A DNA stretch of 64,000 bases from Kineococcus endophyticus (lineage in GTDB: Bacteria > Actinomycetota > Actinomycetes > Actinomycetales > Kineococcaceae), in assembly GCF_040796495.1 (NCBI RefSeq), contig NZ_JBFNQN010000010.1, forward strand, positions 62,001-126,000, in the 5' to 3' direction. A program made the translations under genes and the position numbers. Positions 34,330-43,932 of the stretch are shown in pieces; the first letter of the stretch is position 1, and every line of letters begins with the position of its first letter. The notes under the pieces were generated by a model. The model was not told where the DNA came from. It ran no database searches and worked only from the letters and a program-made list of their open reading frames with translations.

Positions 34330-35376
34330 TCAGGCGGGTTGCTGCTGGGTGATGCAGTGGATGCCGCCGCCGAACGCGAACACGTCGCGGGCGTCGACCG
34401 GGACGACGGTGCGTCCGGGGTACGCCTGTTCCAGGACGGAGCGCGCCTGCGCGTCGCGCGGGTCGTCGAACGCGCAGGCCACGACGACGGAGTTCGCCAC
34501 GTAGTGGTTGACGTACGAGAAGTCCACGAGTTCCCCGTCGACCTCCGCCGTCTTCGGTGCGGGCAGTTCCAGCACCTGGAGTCGTCCGCCCCGCGCGTCG
34601 GTCGCGGACCGCAGGAGGTCGAGCACCTCCCGGCTCACGGCGTGGTCGGGGTGCCCGGGGTCGGGCTGGGTGTGGACCACCACGCGTCCGGAACTGGTGA
34701 AGGCCGCCACGATGTCGACGTGCCCGCGGGTGCCGAACTCGCCGTAGTCCGCGGTCAGCCCGCGCGGCAACCAGATCGCGGTGGTGGTGCCGAGCTGGCG
34801 GTGCACCTCCGCCTCGACGCGTTCCCGCGTCCACCCCGGGTTGCGGAACGGGTCCAGCTGCACGGTGTCGGTGAGCAGCACCGTCCCGTGGCCGTCGACG
34901 TGGAACGCACCCCCCTCCTGGGTGAGGTCGGAGGTGCTGACCGCGGTCCCCGCCAGGTCGGCGACGGCCCGTGCGGCGAGCGCGTCGCGGTCCCAGCGGG
35001 CCCACGACTGCGCACCCCACCCGTTGAAGCGCCAGTCCACCGCGACGGGTTTGCCGCCCTCGCGGGCGAACGTGGGTCCGGAGTCGCGCAGCCACGCGTC
35101 GTCGAGGGGGACCTCGGCCCGGTCGACGCCGGCGTCGAGGAGCTCGCGGGCCGCGGCGGTGTCGCCGGGGTCCACCAGGACGGTGACGGGTTCGTGCGCC
35201 GCGACGGTGTTCGCGACCGCGCTCCAGGCCCGCCGGGCCCGGGCCAGGTCGGGTCCGCCCTCCTCCCCGAACGTGGGGTTCGGGGTGGGGAACGCCATCC
35301 ACGTGCGCCGGTGGGGCGCCCACTCCGCCGGCATGGCGCGCGCGCTCGTCGTGGGGCCGTCCTCGGGGAGGGTCAT
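34330..35376 (-). CDS. Agmatine deiminase / porphyromonas-type peptidylarginine deiminase family
   Basis: 348 residues. The pentein fold signatures are complete: MPAEWAPHRRTWMAFP, DDAWLRDSGPTF, LTQEGGAFHVDG, GHVDIVAAF and the catalytic Cys341 in GGGIHCITQQ. These enzymes hydrolyse the guanidino group of agmatine to N-carbamoylputrescine and ammonia. ATG with GGAGG 10 nt upstream. Operon neighbours are an amino-acid/polyamine permease and an amidohydrolase, which suggests catabolism of an imported guanidino or amine compound. N-carbamoylputrescine amidase was not seen. Confidence 0.9.
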   Translation of the reverse strand: MTLPEDGPTTSARAMPAEWAPHRRTWMAFPTPNPTFGEEGGPDLARARRAWSAVANTVAAHEPVTVLVDPGDTAAARELLDAGVDRAEVPLDDAWLRDSGPTFAREGGKPVAVDWRFNGWGAQSWARWDRDALAARAVADLAGTAVSTSDLTQEGGAFHVDGHGTVLLTDTVQLDPFRNPGWTRERVEAEVHRQLGTTTAIWLPRGLTADYGEFGTRGHVDIVAAFTSSGRVVVHTQPDPGHPDHAVSREVLDLLRSATDARGGRLQVLELPAPKTAEVDGELVDFSYVNHYVANSVVVACAFDDPRDAQARSVLEQAYPGRTVVPVDARDVFAFGGGIHCITQQQPA

Positions 35377-35394
35377 GGGGTGGAGGACCTCCGG

Positions 35395-37019
<1,625 letters not shown>

Positions 37020-37023
<4 letters not shown>

Positions 37024-38483
37024 GACTCGCCGCCGATGCGGGTGTAGAGGTCGGGACGCCGGGTGCGCAGCAGCTGCGCCAGGACGATGCCCAGCAGGAG
37101 GGCGGCGGGGACGATCGCGACCAGGACCACGTTCGTCGAGGTGGGTGCGCCGGTCAGCAGACCGACGTAGCGCACGAGGAGTCCGGTGGCCACGGCCAGC
37201 AGGACGGAGGCCAGCACCGAGACCCACTTCACGAGGGCGCTGACGTCGGGCCGGCGGCGCAGGTACACCACGACTGCGATGCTCGTGAGGGTCTGCAGGA
37301 GCATGACCCCGATGGCGCCCGGCGTGTTCACGAAGATGACGAGCTGGCGGTACGGGTCGGCGTGGATGAGTGCGGCGATCGCCACGACGACGCCGGCGAG
37401 GACGCTCTGCGCCGCGCCGGCGCGGGCCGGCGACGCGTAGCGCGGGTGGGCGTGGCCGAGCGCGGCGGGCATCAGGCCGTCCTTGGCCAGGGTGAAGGAG
37501 TACCGGTTGATGGCGTTGTGGAACGCGATCTGGGCCGCGAGGACGCTGGTGAGGACGAGGACGGCCATGACGTCGGTGGCCCACGCGCCGGCGTACCGGT
37601 CCATCACCGACGTGAAGAGCGCGACGGGGTTCGCCCCCGCGGCGGCGCGCGCGTCGGCATCGCCCAGGCCCTGGATCACGGCCCACACGACGAAGGCGTA
37701 GAAGAGGCCGAGGAACGCGACGGCACCGTACGTCGCACGGGGGATCGACCGCTCCGGGTCCCTCGCCTCGCGGCGGTACAGCGCGGTGGACTCGAACCCG
37801 GCGAAGGCCGCGAAGCAGAACCCGAGGATGCCGACGAGGCCCGGGTCGGTCAGCGCGGGGGCGCTGAAGGACGTCAGGTGCAGCCCGTTCGCGCCGCCCT
37901 CGGCCACGATGCTCACGGCGAGGACCGCCAGGATCGCGGTCTCGGCCGCGAGCAGCACGCCGAGCAGCTTCGCGCCGATGTCGATGCCGCGCCGGCCCAG
38001 CGCCCAGACCACGGCGATGGCGGCGAAGGCGTACAGCCACCACGGCAGCACGAGACCGGTGAGGCGGGCGACGGTGGCCTGGAACTGCAGGCCGAGCAGG
38101 CCGTAGACCCCGACCTGCAGGGCGTTGTACGACATGATCGCGACGAGACCTGCTGCGGCGCCGAAGCTCCGGCCCAGGCCCAACGTCACGTAGGAGTAGA
38201 ACGCACCCGCACCGCCGGTGAGGCGGGTCATCGTCGTGAAGCCGACGGCGAAGATCGCCAGGACGACCATGGCGGTGAGGTAGCCGGCCGGGGCGCCGAT
38301 GCCGCCGATCGCGATGGCCAGGGGGGCGATGCCCGTCAGCACCGTGAGGGGTGCGGCGGCGGCGACCACCATGGCGGTGATGCCGGTGGCCCCGAGGGAG
38401 CCCTTGAGCTGGTCGGTGCCGGTGGGGCCGGGGGGAGCGGCGGGGTGAGCTGACGACGCGGTGCTGATCACAGGGTCCATCAC
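37020..38483 (-). CDS. APC-family amino acid/polyamine permease
   Basis: 487 residues with about 12 membrane helices. APC signatures: GIAPLAIAIGGIGAPAGYL (helix 1), AGAFYSYVTLGLGRSFG and FAGFESTALYRREARDPERSIPRA. Predicted H+- or exchange-driven import of an amino acid, amine or polyamine. ATG start with AGGAGG 8-9 nt upstream. It is the first gene of the operon with the amidohydrolase, the agmatine deiminase and TetR, preceded by a palindromic operator. Confidence 0.9.
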
Positions 38484-38521
38484 GAGGTCCTCCTGGGTGA
38501 GGTGCTCCGTTGCACGACCGG

Positions 38522-38546
38522 AGCCTAACCGAAACCGTGTCGGTTA
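38522..38546 (-). promoter_or_regulatory. TetR-like operator and -10 of the permease operon
   Basis: TAACCGA (38526-38532) and TCGGTTA (38540-38546) are perfect 7-bp arms around a 7-nt spacer. On the minus strand TAGGCT (38527-38522) is a -10-like hexamer that directly abuts the site. The palindrome would therefore lie between -35 and -10, a typical TetR blocking position. Confidence 0.5.
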
Positions 38547-38631
38547 TGGTGCCTTTCCCGCGAGTCCCTCGTGTTCCGCCCACGTTTCGGTCGTGTGACG
38601 TCGTCCCGCCCCGCCGCAGCGCTCCCGGGCG

Positions 38632-39666
38632 TCAGCCGACGGCACCGCCGGTGAAGTCGAGCAGGACCTTGCTGGCCACGCGCCGGTCGCCCGCGAGGTC
38701 GAACGCCGGGACCGCTTCGTCCACGGGGACCCGGTGGGTGAGCACGGCGTCCACGGGGAGGTCGCCGGCGAGCAGGTCGACGGCGGTGCGGATCTCGTCG
38801 GTGAAGCGGAACGCGCCGCGCAGGTCGACCTCCTTGGTGACCAGGAGGTTCCCGGGGGCGGGCACGTCGCCCGGCGGGAGCAGCCCGACCTGCACCACCA
38901 CCCCGCCGCGGACGACGTGGCGAGCGCAGGTGCCGAGCGCCGGCGGGGCGCCGGACGCCTCGATCGCCACGTCGACGTCGAGCGGTTCGGTGCCGTCGAG
39001 GTCGCCGGCGTGCACCGTCGACGTCGCTCCGCAGCGCCGGGCCACCTCCAGCGCCTCACCGACGAGGTCGCTGACGACGACCTCCGTCGCGCCCGCGTGC
39101 CGGGCCGCCGCGGCGACCAGGACGCCGATCGGACCGGCGCCGGTGACGAGCACGCGGCGACCCCGCAGGTCCCCGGCGCGGGAGACGGCGTGCAGCGCCA
39201 CCGCGAGGGGTTCGGCCAGCGCCGCCCGGTCCAGGGCCAACCCGGCCGGCAGTTCCACGAGCTGGGCCGCCCGCACGACGACGACGTCGGCGAAACCGCC
39301 CTGGACGTGGGGGAGGTGCGCGGCGCTGCCGAGGTAGCGGGTGGCAGGGCAGGTGTTGGGCCGGCCGGCCCGGCACTGCGCGCACTCCCCGCACGGCGTC
39401 GCGGGGTGGACGGTGACGGGGGTTCCGACGGGTGGGCCGTCGACCCCCTCGCCGAGTGCGGCGACCGTGCCGGACACCTCGTGCCCGAGCGTCAGGGGTT
39501 CGCGGATCGAGTAGTCGCCGACGCCACCGCGGTGGACGTAGTGCAGGTCGGACCCGCAGATCCCGCCGAACGCGATCCGCACGGCGACCTGCCCCGGCCC
39601 GGGGTGGGGGAGCTCGTGCTCCTCGACCCGGACGTCTCCCTTGCCGTAGGCGATCACAGCACGCAC
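38632..39666 (-). CDS. Zinc-dependent alcohol dehydrogenase, L-idonate 5-dehydrogenase-like
   Basis: 344 residues of the medium-chain dehydrogenase family. Catalytic Zn ligands in GGICGSDLHYVHRGG and LGHEVSG. The structural Zn cluster is degenerate: CGECAQCRAGRPNTC keeps the Cys run. NAD-binding motif VTGAGPIGVLVA. The HYVHRGGVGDYSIREPLTLGHE segment is characteristic of L-idonate 5-dehydrogenases, which convert L-idonate to 5-ketogluconate. GTG start; it overlaps the SDR gene by 13 bp. Together they form an idonate to gluconate route. Confidence 0.85.
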   Translation of the reverse strand: MRAVIAYGKGDVRVEEHELPHPGPGQVAVRIAFGGICGSDLHYVHRGGVGDYSIREPLTLGHEVSGTVAALGEGVDGPPVGTPVTVHPATPCGECAQCRAGRPNTCPATRYLGSAAHLPHVQGGFADVVVVRAAQLVELPAGLALDRAALAEPLAVALHAVSRAGDLRGRRVLVTGAGPIGVLVAAAARHAGATEVVVSDLVGEALEVARRCGATSTVHAGDLDGTEPLDVDVAIEASGAPPALGTCARHVVRGGVVVQVGLLPPGDVPAPGNLLVTKEVDLRGAFRFTDEIRTAVDLLAGDLPVDAVLTHRVPVDEAVPAFDLAGDRRVASKVLLDFTGGAVG

Positions 39667-40424
39667 GTCATGCCTCCGTCCACGTAGACGACCTGCCCGT
39701 TGACGAAGTCCGACGCGGGGCTCACCAGGAACAGCAGCGTGCCGACGAGGTCCTCCACGTTCCCCCACCGGCCGGCGGGGGTGCGGCCCCGTACCCAGGC
39801 GCTGAACTCCTCGTCCGCCACGAGGGCCGACGTGAGTTCGGTGTCGAAGTACCCCGGGCCGATCGCGTTGACGCACAGGCCGTGCGGCGCGAGGTCGGCG
39901 CACATGCCCTTCGTCAGCATCTTCAGCCCGCCCTTGGTGGCGGCGTAGGGGGTGATGCCGGGACGTGTCACCTCGCTCTGCAACGAGGCGACGTTGACGA
40001 TCTTCCCGCGCCCGCGGGAGGCCATGGCCCGGCCCACCGCGCGACCCACGAGGAAGGCGCTCGTGAGGTTCGTGGCCAGCAGCCGGTGCCACGCCTCGTC
40101 GGGGAAGTCCAGGAACGGCGCGCGGTGCTGCGCGCCGGTGTTGTTGACGAGGACGTCGAGCGGGCCGACCTCGGCCTCGGTGCGCGCCACGCCCTCGCGC
40201 ACCGAGTCCGCGTCCGTCCCGTCGAAGGCGACCGCGTGCACGGCGTCCCCGAACCGTTCGGCCAGCCCCGCGCGGGCCTGCTCGAGCCGGTCGGGGTCGC
40301 GGCCGTTGAGGACGACGGTGCAGCCCGCCTCCAGCAGGCCGGTGGCCAGGGCGTGGCCGATGCCGCGGCTGGACCCGGTCACCAGGGCCCGTGAGCCACT
40401 GACGTCGAACAGGGGGTGGATCAC
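39654..40424 (-). CDS. SDR-family oxidoreductase, gluconate 5-dehydrogenase-like
   Basis: 256 residues. Cofactor motif VTGSSRGIGHALA at 15-27, NNTGAQHRAPF, the catalytic Ser in VASLQSE, Tyr-Lys in YAATKGG, and the closing VNGQVVYVDGGMT. The pattern matches 5-keto-D-gluconate reductases (IdnO type). GTG start with GAGGAG 5 nt upstream. It lies in operon with the idonate-type dehydrogenase and 31 nt after a truncated sugar-binding protein gene. Confidence 0.87.
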   Translation of the reverse strand: MIHPLFDVSGSRALVTGSSRGIGHALATGLLEAGCTVVLNGRDPDRLEQARAGLAERFGDAVHAVAFDGTDADSVREGVARTEAEVGPLDVLVNNTGAQHRAPFLDFPDEAWHRLLATNLTSAFLVGRAVGRAMASRGRGKIVNVASLQSEVTRPGITPYAATKGGLKMLTKGMCADLAPHGLCVNAIGPGYFDTELTSALVADEEFSAWVRGRTPAGRWGNVEDLVGTLLFLVSPASDFVNGQVVYVDGGMTCVL

Positions 40425-40455
40425 GGTGCTCCTCGTCTCGAACGGGCCGTACCGG

Positions 40456-40704
40456 TCAGCGACCCCAGAGCGTCGCGTAGGCCTCGCGGTACCCCGCAGG
40501 GTCCCACGACGTCGTGCTGCCCACGTTGTCGGCGTCGGTGATGTGCACCGCCGGGACGTACCCGCTGTCGGGCTGACCGGCGAACGCGCGGTTGAACTCG
40601 TCGACGATCTGCCAGCCCTCCTGGTTGAGGGGTTCGGGGATCGTCGCGGCCTGGAACTGCTGGCCCGCAGCGCGCAGCGGGGTGGCCGCGTCGGTCGAGG
40701 TCAC
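40456..40704 (-). pseudogene. Remnant of sugar ABC substrate-binding protein (C-terminal 80 residues)
   Basis: The frame encodes only the C-terminal end of a ribose-type sugar-binding protein: IPEPLNQEGWQIVDEFNRAF, then SGYVPAVHITDADNVG and WDPAGYREAYATLWGR up to the natural stop. There is no signal peptide, N-domain or ribosome-binding site, and the preceding sequence has no matching frame. It is what is left after a deletion. The neighbouring idonate/gluconate dehydrogenases suggest that an ABC importer for their substrate once stood here. Confidence 0.7.
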
Positions 40705-40920
40705 GAGCGCAGGGCCTCGCCGACCCTGGCGTGGACGTCGTCGACGCTGAGGTGAGCGGGGGTGACGTCGGCGCTGAGACGGGGGCGGTCGGCCGTCATG
40801 GCCGGTGGCCGCACGGAGGCGTTCGACCGGGTTCGTCCGTGTTCGACGCGATGGGGTCGGTCGTGCGCCACCTCGGCCCCGTCGGGAGCGGTCAGCTGGA
40901 GGTCGAGCGGGAGCGGCTGG

Positions 40921-41055
40921 TCAGCGGCGAGTTCGCGCCCGGAGGGCTCTCGGAGAACCAGCACCACGAGCCCCGAACAGCTGGTCGACGAAGGCCGTGA
41001 CCGGCGTGAACGCACCCACGGCCCGGGCGGACTCGAGCGCGAAACCCAGGCTCTG
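40921..41055 (-). pseudogene. Remnant of a hydroxyacid dehydrogenase-type C-terminus
   Basis: A short minus-strand frame contains LGFALESARAVGAFTPVTAF followed by VDQLFG. This resembles the last helices of 3-hydroxyisobutyrate/tartronate semialdehyde-type dehydrogenases. No upstream Rossmann domain or start is present. Other frames nearby (down to about 40705) look like shifted coding sequence but could not be identified. I read the region as gene debris. Confidence 0.35.
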
Positions 41056-41254
41056 TGCAGGTGCCGGGGGAGTTGTCGCGGAACCCGCAGGACGAAGCAC
41101 GAGGGAGGATTCTGCGGGGGTGACGGTGTTCCGACAGCCGGGTGGACCGTGCTCGCTGACACTCGGACCTGCGGCTAGTCGCCCTGCCCCGTCCCGGGAT
41201 GCGCCTTGAACCACACATAACCCACCGAAGCCGTTGCAGGACAATGTGTTCGTC

Positions 41255-41283
41255 TTGTTCGAACCGGCCCTGAGCGGTAGGAT
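41255..41283 (+). promoter_or_regulatory. Leaderless promoter of DUF222/HNH gene 2
   Basis: TTGTTC (41255-41260), a 17-bp spacer and TAGGAT (41278-41283) form a near-consensus housekeeping promoter. The ATG at 41290 follows the -10 by 6 nt, so the transcript should start at or next to the start codon. No ribosome-binding site is present. Confidence 0.65.
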
Positions 41284-41289
41284 CAGGAC

Positions 41290-42798
41290 ATGACGGCGAC
41301 GATTCAGGAGCACGCGGGACACCCCGCAGGTTCCGTGCCGCCGACGCGGTCGCCGCGGTTCCCTCTCGACGCCGACGGCTTCACCGACCTCGACCTCGAC
41401 GCCCACCTCGCCGCCTTGCGCCGCGCCGCCGACCAAGCCCACGCCCGCGAACTGCTCGGGCTGGCCGACCTCATCACCCAACTCACCACCCACCCCCACC
41501 CCGACCAGGCCGGGGAACTGTCCGACCGCCGCATCCAGATCATGGGCCGCCACCACGGCCACCCCTTCGCGGCCTGGACCCCACTGCAGGCGGCGATCGA
41601 ACTGGTCGCCCTGCACCACTCCCGCGGCTGCGGCGTCCCCATCGAAACCGCCCTCACCCACGTCTGGACCGCTCACGCCGCCGGCACCGCCGAACGCCCC
41701 GTCTGGGAAGCCGTCGCCGCCGGTGAGGTCACCGCCCGCCAGGCCCGCACCATCCTGGCCCAGTCCCGCCGCCTGGCCGCCCACACCGGGACCGTCGCCG
41801 CAGACGCCGACGGGGAGGTCACCGAAGGGCCCGCGCTGCTGGAGGGGGAGGCTCTCACCCAGGCCCTGGACCGGTTCCACACCAGCGCCCTGGCCTGGGC
41901 GCGCGAGGGCAAGGTCGGCTCGGCCCTGCACGGCCGCTGCTTCCGGCTGCTGGAACGGATGACCCCCCACCACGAACGCGTCGTCCGCCACACCCGCCAC
42001 CCCGGACGCGAGGCGGTGCTGACCGACTGCGAGGACGGCGCCACCGCCCACCTGTCCCTGGAGCTCCCCCTGGGCCTGGGACGGCGGTTGATGACGTTCG
42101 CCACCGCCTGCGCCGACGCCACCACCGACCACACCAAGACCCACGGCCTGCACGACACCCGCGACCACGCCACCAGGGTCAACGACGCCCTCGTCGACGT
42201 CCTGCGCGACGGCCTCACCCGCTGGACCCCCGCCACCTCCGACCAAGCCCACCAGCAGCCCGCTGACGCGGACCACCCGGTCACGACCGGCCGCAGTCAC
42301 CGGCCCGCGACCAGCGTCCACGTCCTGCTGCGCGTCGACGCGACCACCCTGTTCGGCACCGACGAGAACAACGGCGGGGAACTCCCCGAGGACGCAGCCT
42401 GGGTCGACGGCCTCGGCCCCGTCAGCATCGACACGGCGCGGGAACTGGCCGCCGACCCCGACGCCACCTGGCGCAAGGTCGTCACCGCCCCCGGCACCCG
42501 CGACGTCATCGACGTCGCCGCCGACGTCTACCGCCCCTCCGCCGCGCTGCGGCGGTTCATCGTCGCCCGCGACGAGACGTGCCGCGGCCCGGGGTGCGTG
42601 CGACCGGCCGCGGACTGCGACCTGGACCACGTCGTCCCCTGGCCAGAAGGACCCACCACCGCCGACAACCTTCAAGCGTTGTGCCGGACCCACCACCGGT
42701 TCAAGACGCAGTTCGTGTGGGAACACGTCGACGACCGGGCGCGGCGGGTCGCGGCGCTGCGCGCTGCCCGCGAGGCCGACGACCCGCCACCGTTCTAG
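41290..42798 (+). CDS. DUF222 / HNH endonuclease domain protein
   Basis: 502 residues. The N-terminal 390 residues are helical DUF222-type sequence. The C-terminal HNH domain (about 415-475) reads ARDETCRGPGCVRPAADCDLDHVVPWPEGPTTADNLQALCRTHHRFK in segments: a Cys pair, DLDH, PTTADN and the final HH. It is about as long as the gene at 21775 but clearly diverged, especially in the N-domain. Leaderless promoter. It is inserted in a region of broken genes, with a truncated binding protein and a dehydrogenase remnant on the left and a shifted membrane protein gene on the right. Function unknown; a DNA-cleaving, possibly mobile role is inference. Confidence 0.9.
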   Translation: MTATIQEHAGHPAGSVPPTRSPRFPLDADGFTDLDLDAHLAALRRAADQAHARELLGLADLITQLTTHPHPDQAGELSDRRIQIMGRHHGHPFAAWTPLQAAIELVALHHSRGCGVPIETALTHVWTAHAAGTAERPVWEAVAAGEVTARQARTILAQSRRLAAHTGTVAADADGEVTEGPALLEGEALTQALDRFHTSALAWAREGKVGSALHGRCFRLLERMTPHHERVVRHTRHPGREAVLTDCEDGATAHLSLELPLGLGRRLMTFATACADATTDHTKTHGLHDTRDHATRVNDALVDVLRDGLTRWTPATSDQAHQQPADADHPVTTGRSHRPATSVHVLLRVDATTLFGTDENNGGELPEDAAWVDGLGPVSIDTARELAADPDATWRKVVTAPGTRDVIDVAADVYRPSAALRRFIVARDETCRGPGCVRPAADCDLDHVVPWPEGPTTADNLQALCRTHHRFKTQFVWEHVDDRARRVAALRAAREADDPPPF

Positions 42799-42897
42799 GG
42801 TTGCGATCACGCGCCGTGGCGAACCGCGGAGGTCTGCGTGAATTCGTCCTGGGCAGGCAGGCGCTGACGGCGTTGCCGTCACTGCTGCGCCACCCCG

Positions 42898-43440
42898 GTG
42901 CGACGCCGGACTCGTACTTCGTGGTCCGTCACGGGGTTCCTCGCTGTCGCGTACGCTCTCGTGGAGGAGGGCCTCGTCGACCAGACGGTCTTCAACCCCG
43001 GGTACCTCGGGCTGCCGGACTTCGCGGACTGGGCGGCGGTTCCCGGGCTCGGCAGCACGCTCGTCCCCATCGTCGTGGTCGAGGCCTTCGACACCGGGTG
43101 CCCGCGCCCTGGTTGCGGTGGCGGGGGCTGACACTCGTCACGGCCGTCTTCCGTCGTGGGCTGCGTGGGTTTGGGCGTCCTGCAGGCCGTCGACCTCCGC
43201 TTCGTCGGCACGTGGCCGCAGTTCGCCGTCACCACCACGGCCGTGCTGGGTCGGAGCGTTCACCGTGACCAGTGGCTTGTGGCTCGTCGACCTCCCCGGG
43301 GGCGGGTGGGTGACGGCCGGGGGAGGGGCTCTCGTCCTGTTCTTCGGGCTCGTCCTCCTCGTGCGGGAGTCCCACCGCCCCGGCTGGGGGCCGGCGCACC
43401 ACCTCGCCGCCGCCACGCGCCCTCGCGACGTACTTGTGGC
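42898..43440 (+). pseudogene. Frameshifted integral membrane protein gene
   Basis: Pieces of one membrane protein appear in successive frames. VTGFLAVAYALVEEGLVDQ and FNPGYLGLPDFADWAAVPGLG come first. LRWRGLTLVTAVF follows in a second frame, then FVGTWPQFAVTTTAVL in the first frame again. Last is GAFTVTSGLWLVDLPGGGWV with ALVLFFGLVLLVRESHRPGW in the third frame. Hydrophobic segments and spacing fit a multi-helix protein broken by at least three indels. No intact start or ribosome-binding site is present. The EEGL-FNP segment resembles uncharacterised actinobacterial membrane proteins. It lies just downstream of the second DUF222/HNH gene. Confidence 0.6.
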
Positions 43441-43477
43441 CGCCGGTCGCCGCCCTGGCGTGGCGGGCGCGCCGCAC

Positions 43478-43483
43478 TACGCT
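43478..43483 (+). promoter_or_regulatory. -10 element of leaderless monooxygenase gene
   Basis: TACGCT ends 6 nt before ATG 43490, with no ribosome-binding site between them. It follows the same leaderless pattern as other isolated genes in the window. Confidence 0.45.
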
Positions 43484-43489
43484 CGGGAC

Positions 43490-43816
43490 ATGATCCTCAT
43501 CGTGGTGAAGTGGCCCGTGAAGCCCGAGCTGTCCGACCGCTGGCCCGAGCTCGTCCGCGAGTTCACCGACGCCGTCCGCGCCGAGCCGGGGAACCTCTTC
43601 TTCGACTGGTCCCGCAGCGTCGAGGACCCCAACCTCTGGACCCTCGTCGAGGGCTTCCGCGACGACGAGGCCGGGAAGACGCACGTCGCGTCCGACCACT
43701 TCCAGAAGGCGATCTCGGAGATGCCCGACCACGTCGCCGCCCAGCCGCAGATCATCTACGTCGAGGCCCCGGACGTCGCCGGCTTCGGGCCGATGGGTGA
43801 GGTGCAGCCCCGCTGA
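43490..43816 (+). CDS. Antibiotic biosynthesis monooxygenase (ABM)-domain protein, quinol monooxygenase-like
   Basis: 108 residues forming one ferredoxin-like ABM domain: ILIVVKWPVKPE, FTDAVRAEPGNLFFDWSRS, NLWTLVEGFRDDEA, and ASDHFQKAI with the conserved His. YgiN-type members oxidise quinols without cofactors. The ATG at 43490 is supported by a -10 element 6 nt upstream; the longer frame upstream belongs to the broken membrane protein gene. It is monocistronic, ahead of the PEP carboxykinase regulatory region. Confidence 0.85.
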   Translation: MILIVVKWPVKPELSDRWPELVREFTDAVRAEPGNLFFDWSRSVEDPNLWTLVEGFRDDEAGKTHVASDHFQKAISEMPDHVAAQPQIIYVEAPDVAGFGPMGEVQPR

Positions 43817-43835
43817 CGCGATTGCACCAGCGGTG

Positions 43836-43851
43836 AAGATCGGCCGATCTT
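43836..43851. promoter_or_regulatory. Perfect 16-bp palindrome upstream of pck
   Basis: AAGATCGG and CCGATCTT are contiguous and perfectly symmetric. The site is 20 nt after the monooxygenase stop and about 80 nt before the pck start. It is a strong candidate operator for a dimeric regulator of gluconeogenesis; no protein can be assigned. Confidence 0.5.
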
Positions 43852-43885
43852 TCGAGGTCTGAGCCCTGTCGAGGGGTTCGCGCTT

Positions 43886-43923
43886 CCCGGATCGTGGGGT
43901 TCGACGACGACCCACGATCCGGG
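43886..43923 (+). promoter_or_regulatory. 13-bp perfect hairpin over the pck ribosome-binding site
   Basis: CCCGGATCGTGGG (43886-43898) is the exact reverse complement of CCCACGATCCGGG (43911-43923), with a 12-nt loop. The last three bases of the right arm are the first bases of the GGGAGA ribosome-binding site, and the TTG start is at 43933. In RNA this stem should hide the site. It may be a translational switch or, as DNA, an operator. Confidence 0.55.
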
Positions 43924-43932
43924 AGACGAGCC

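Noticed and set aside
37024-38583. N-terminal extension of the amidohydrolase
   Set aside because: It shadows the APC permease gene; the GTGA overlap and the protein family support GTG 37023.
40701-41162. A 153-residue minus-strand gene
   Set aside because: The N-terminal half is a shadow-type Arg/Pro/Ser sequence and no family motif or ribosome-binding site is seen; treated as gene debris.
42799-43489. N-terminal extension of the ABM-domain protein
   Set aside because: The extension is part of a broken membrane protein gene; the leaderless promoter supports ATG 43490.
43894-43932. Upstream GTG start for PEP carboxykinase
   Set aside because: It is inside the left arm of the hairpin, has no ribosome-binding site and adds residues absent from the usual family N-terminus.
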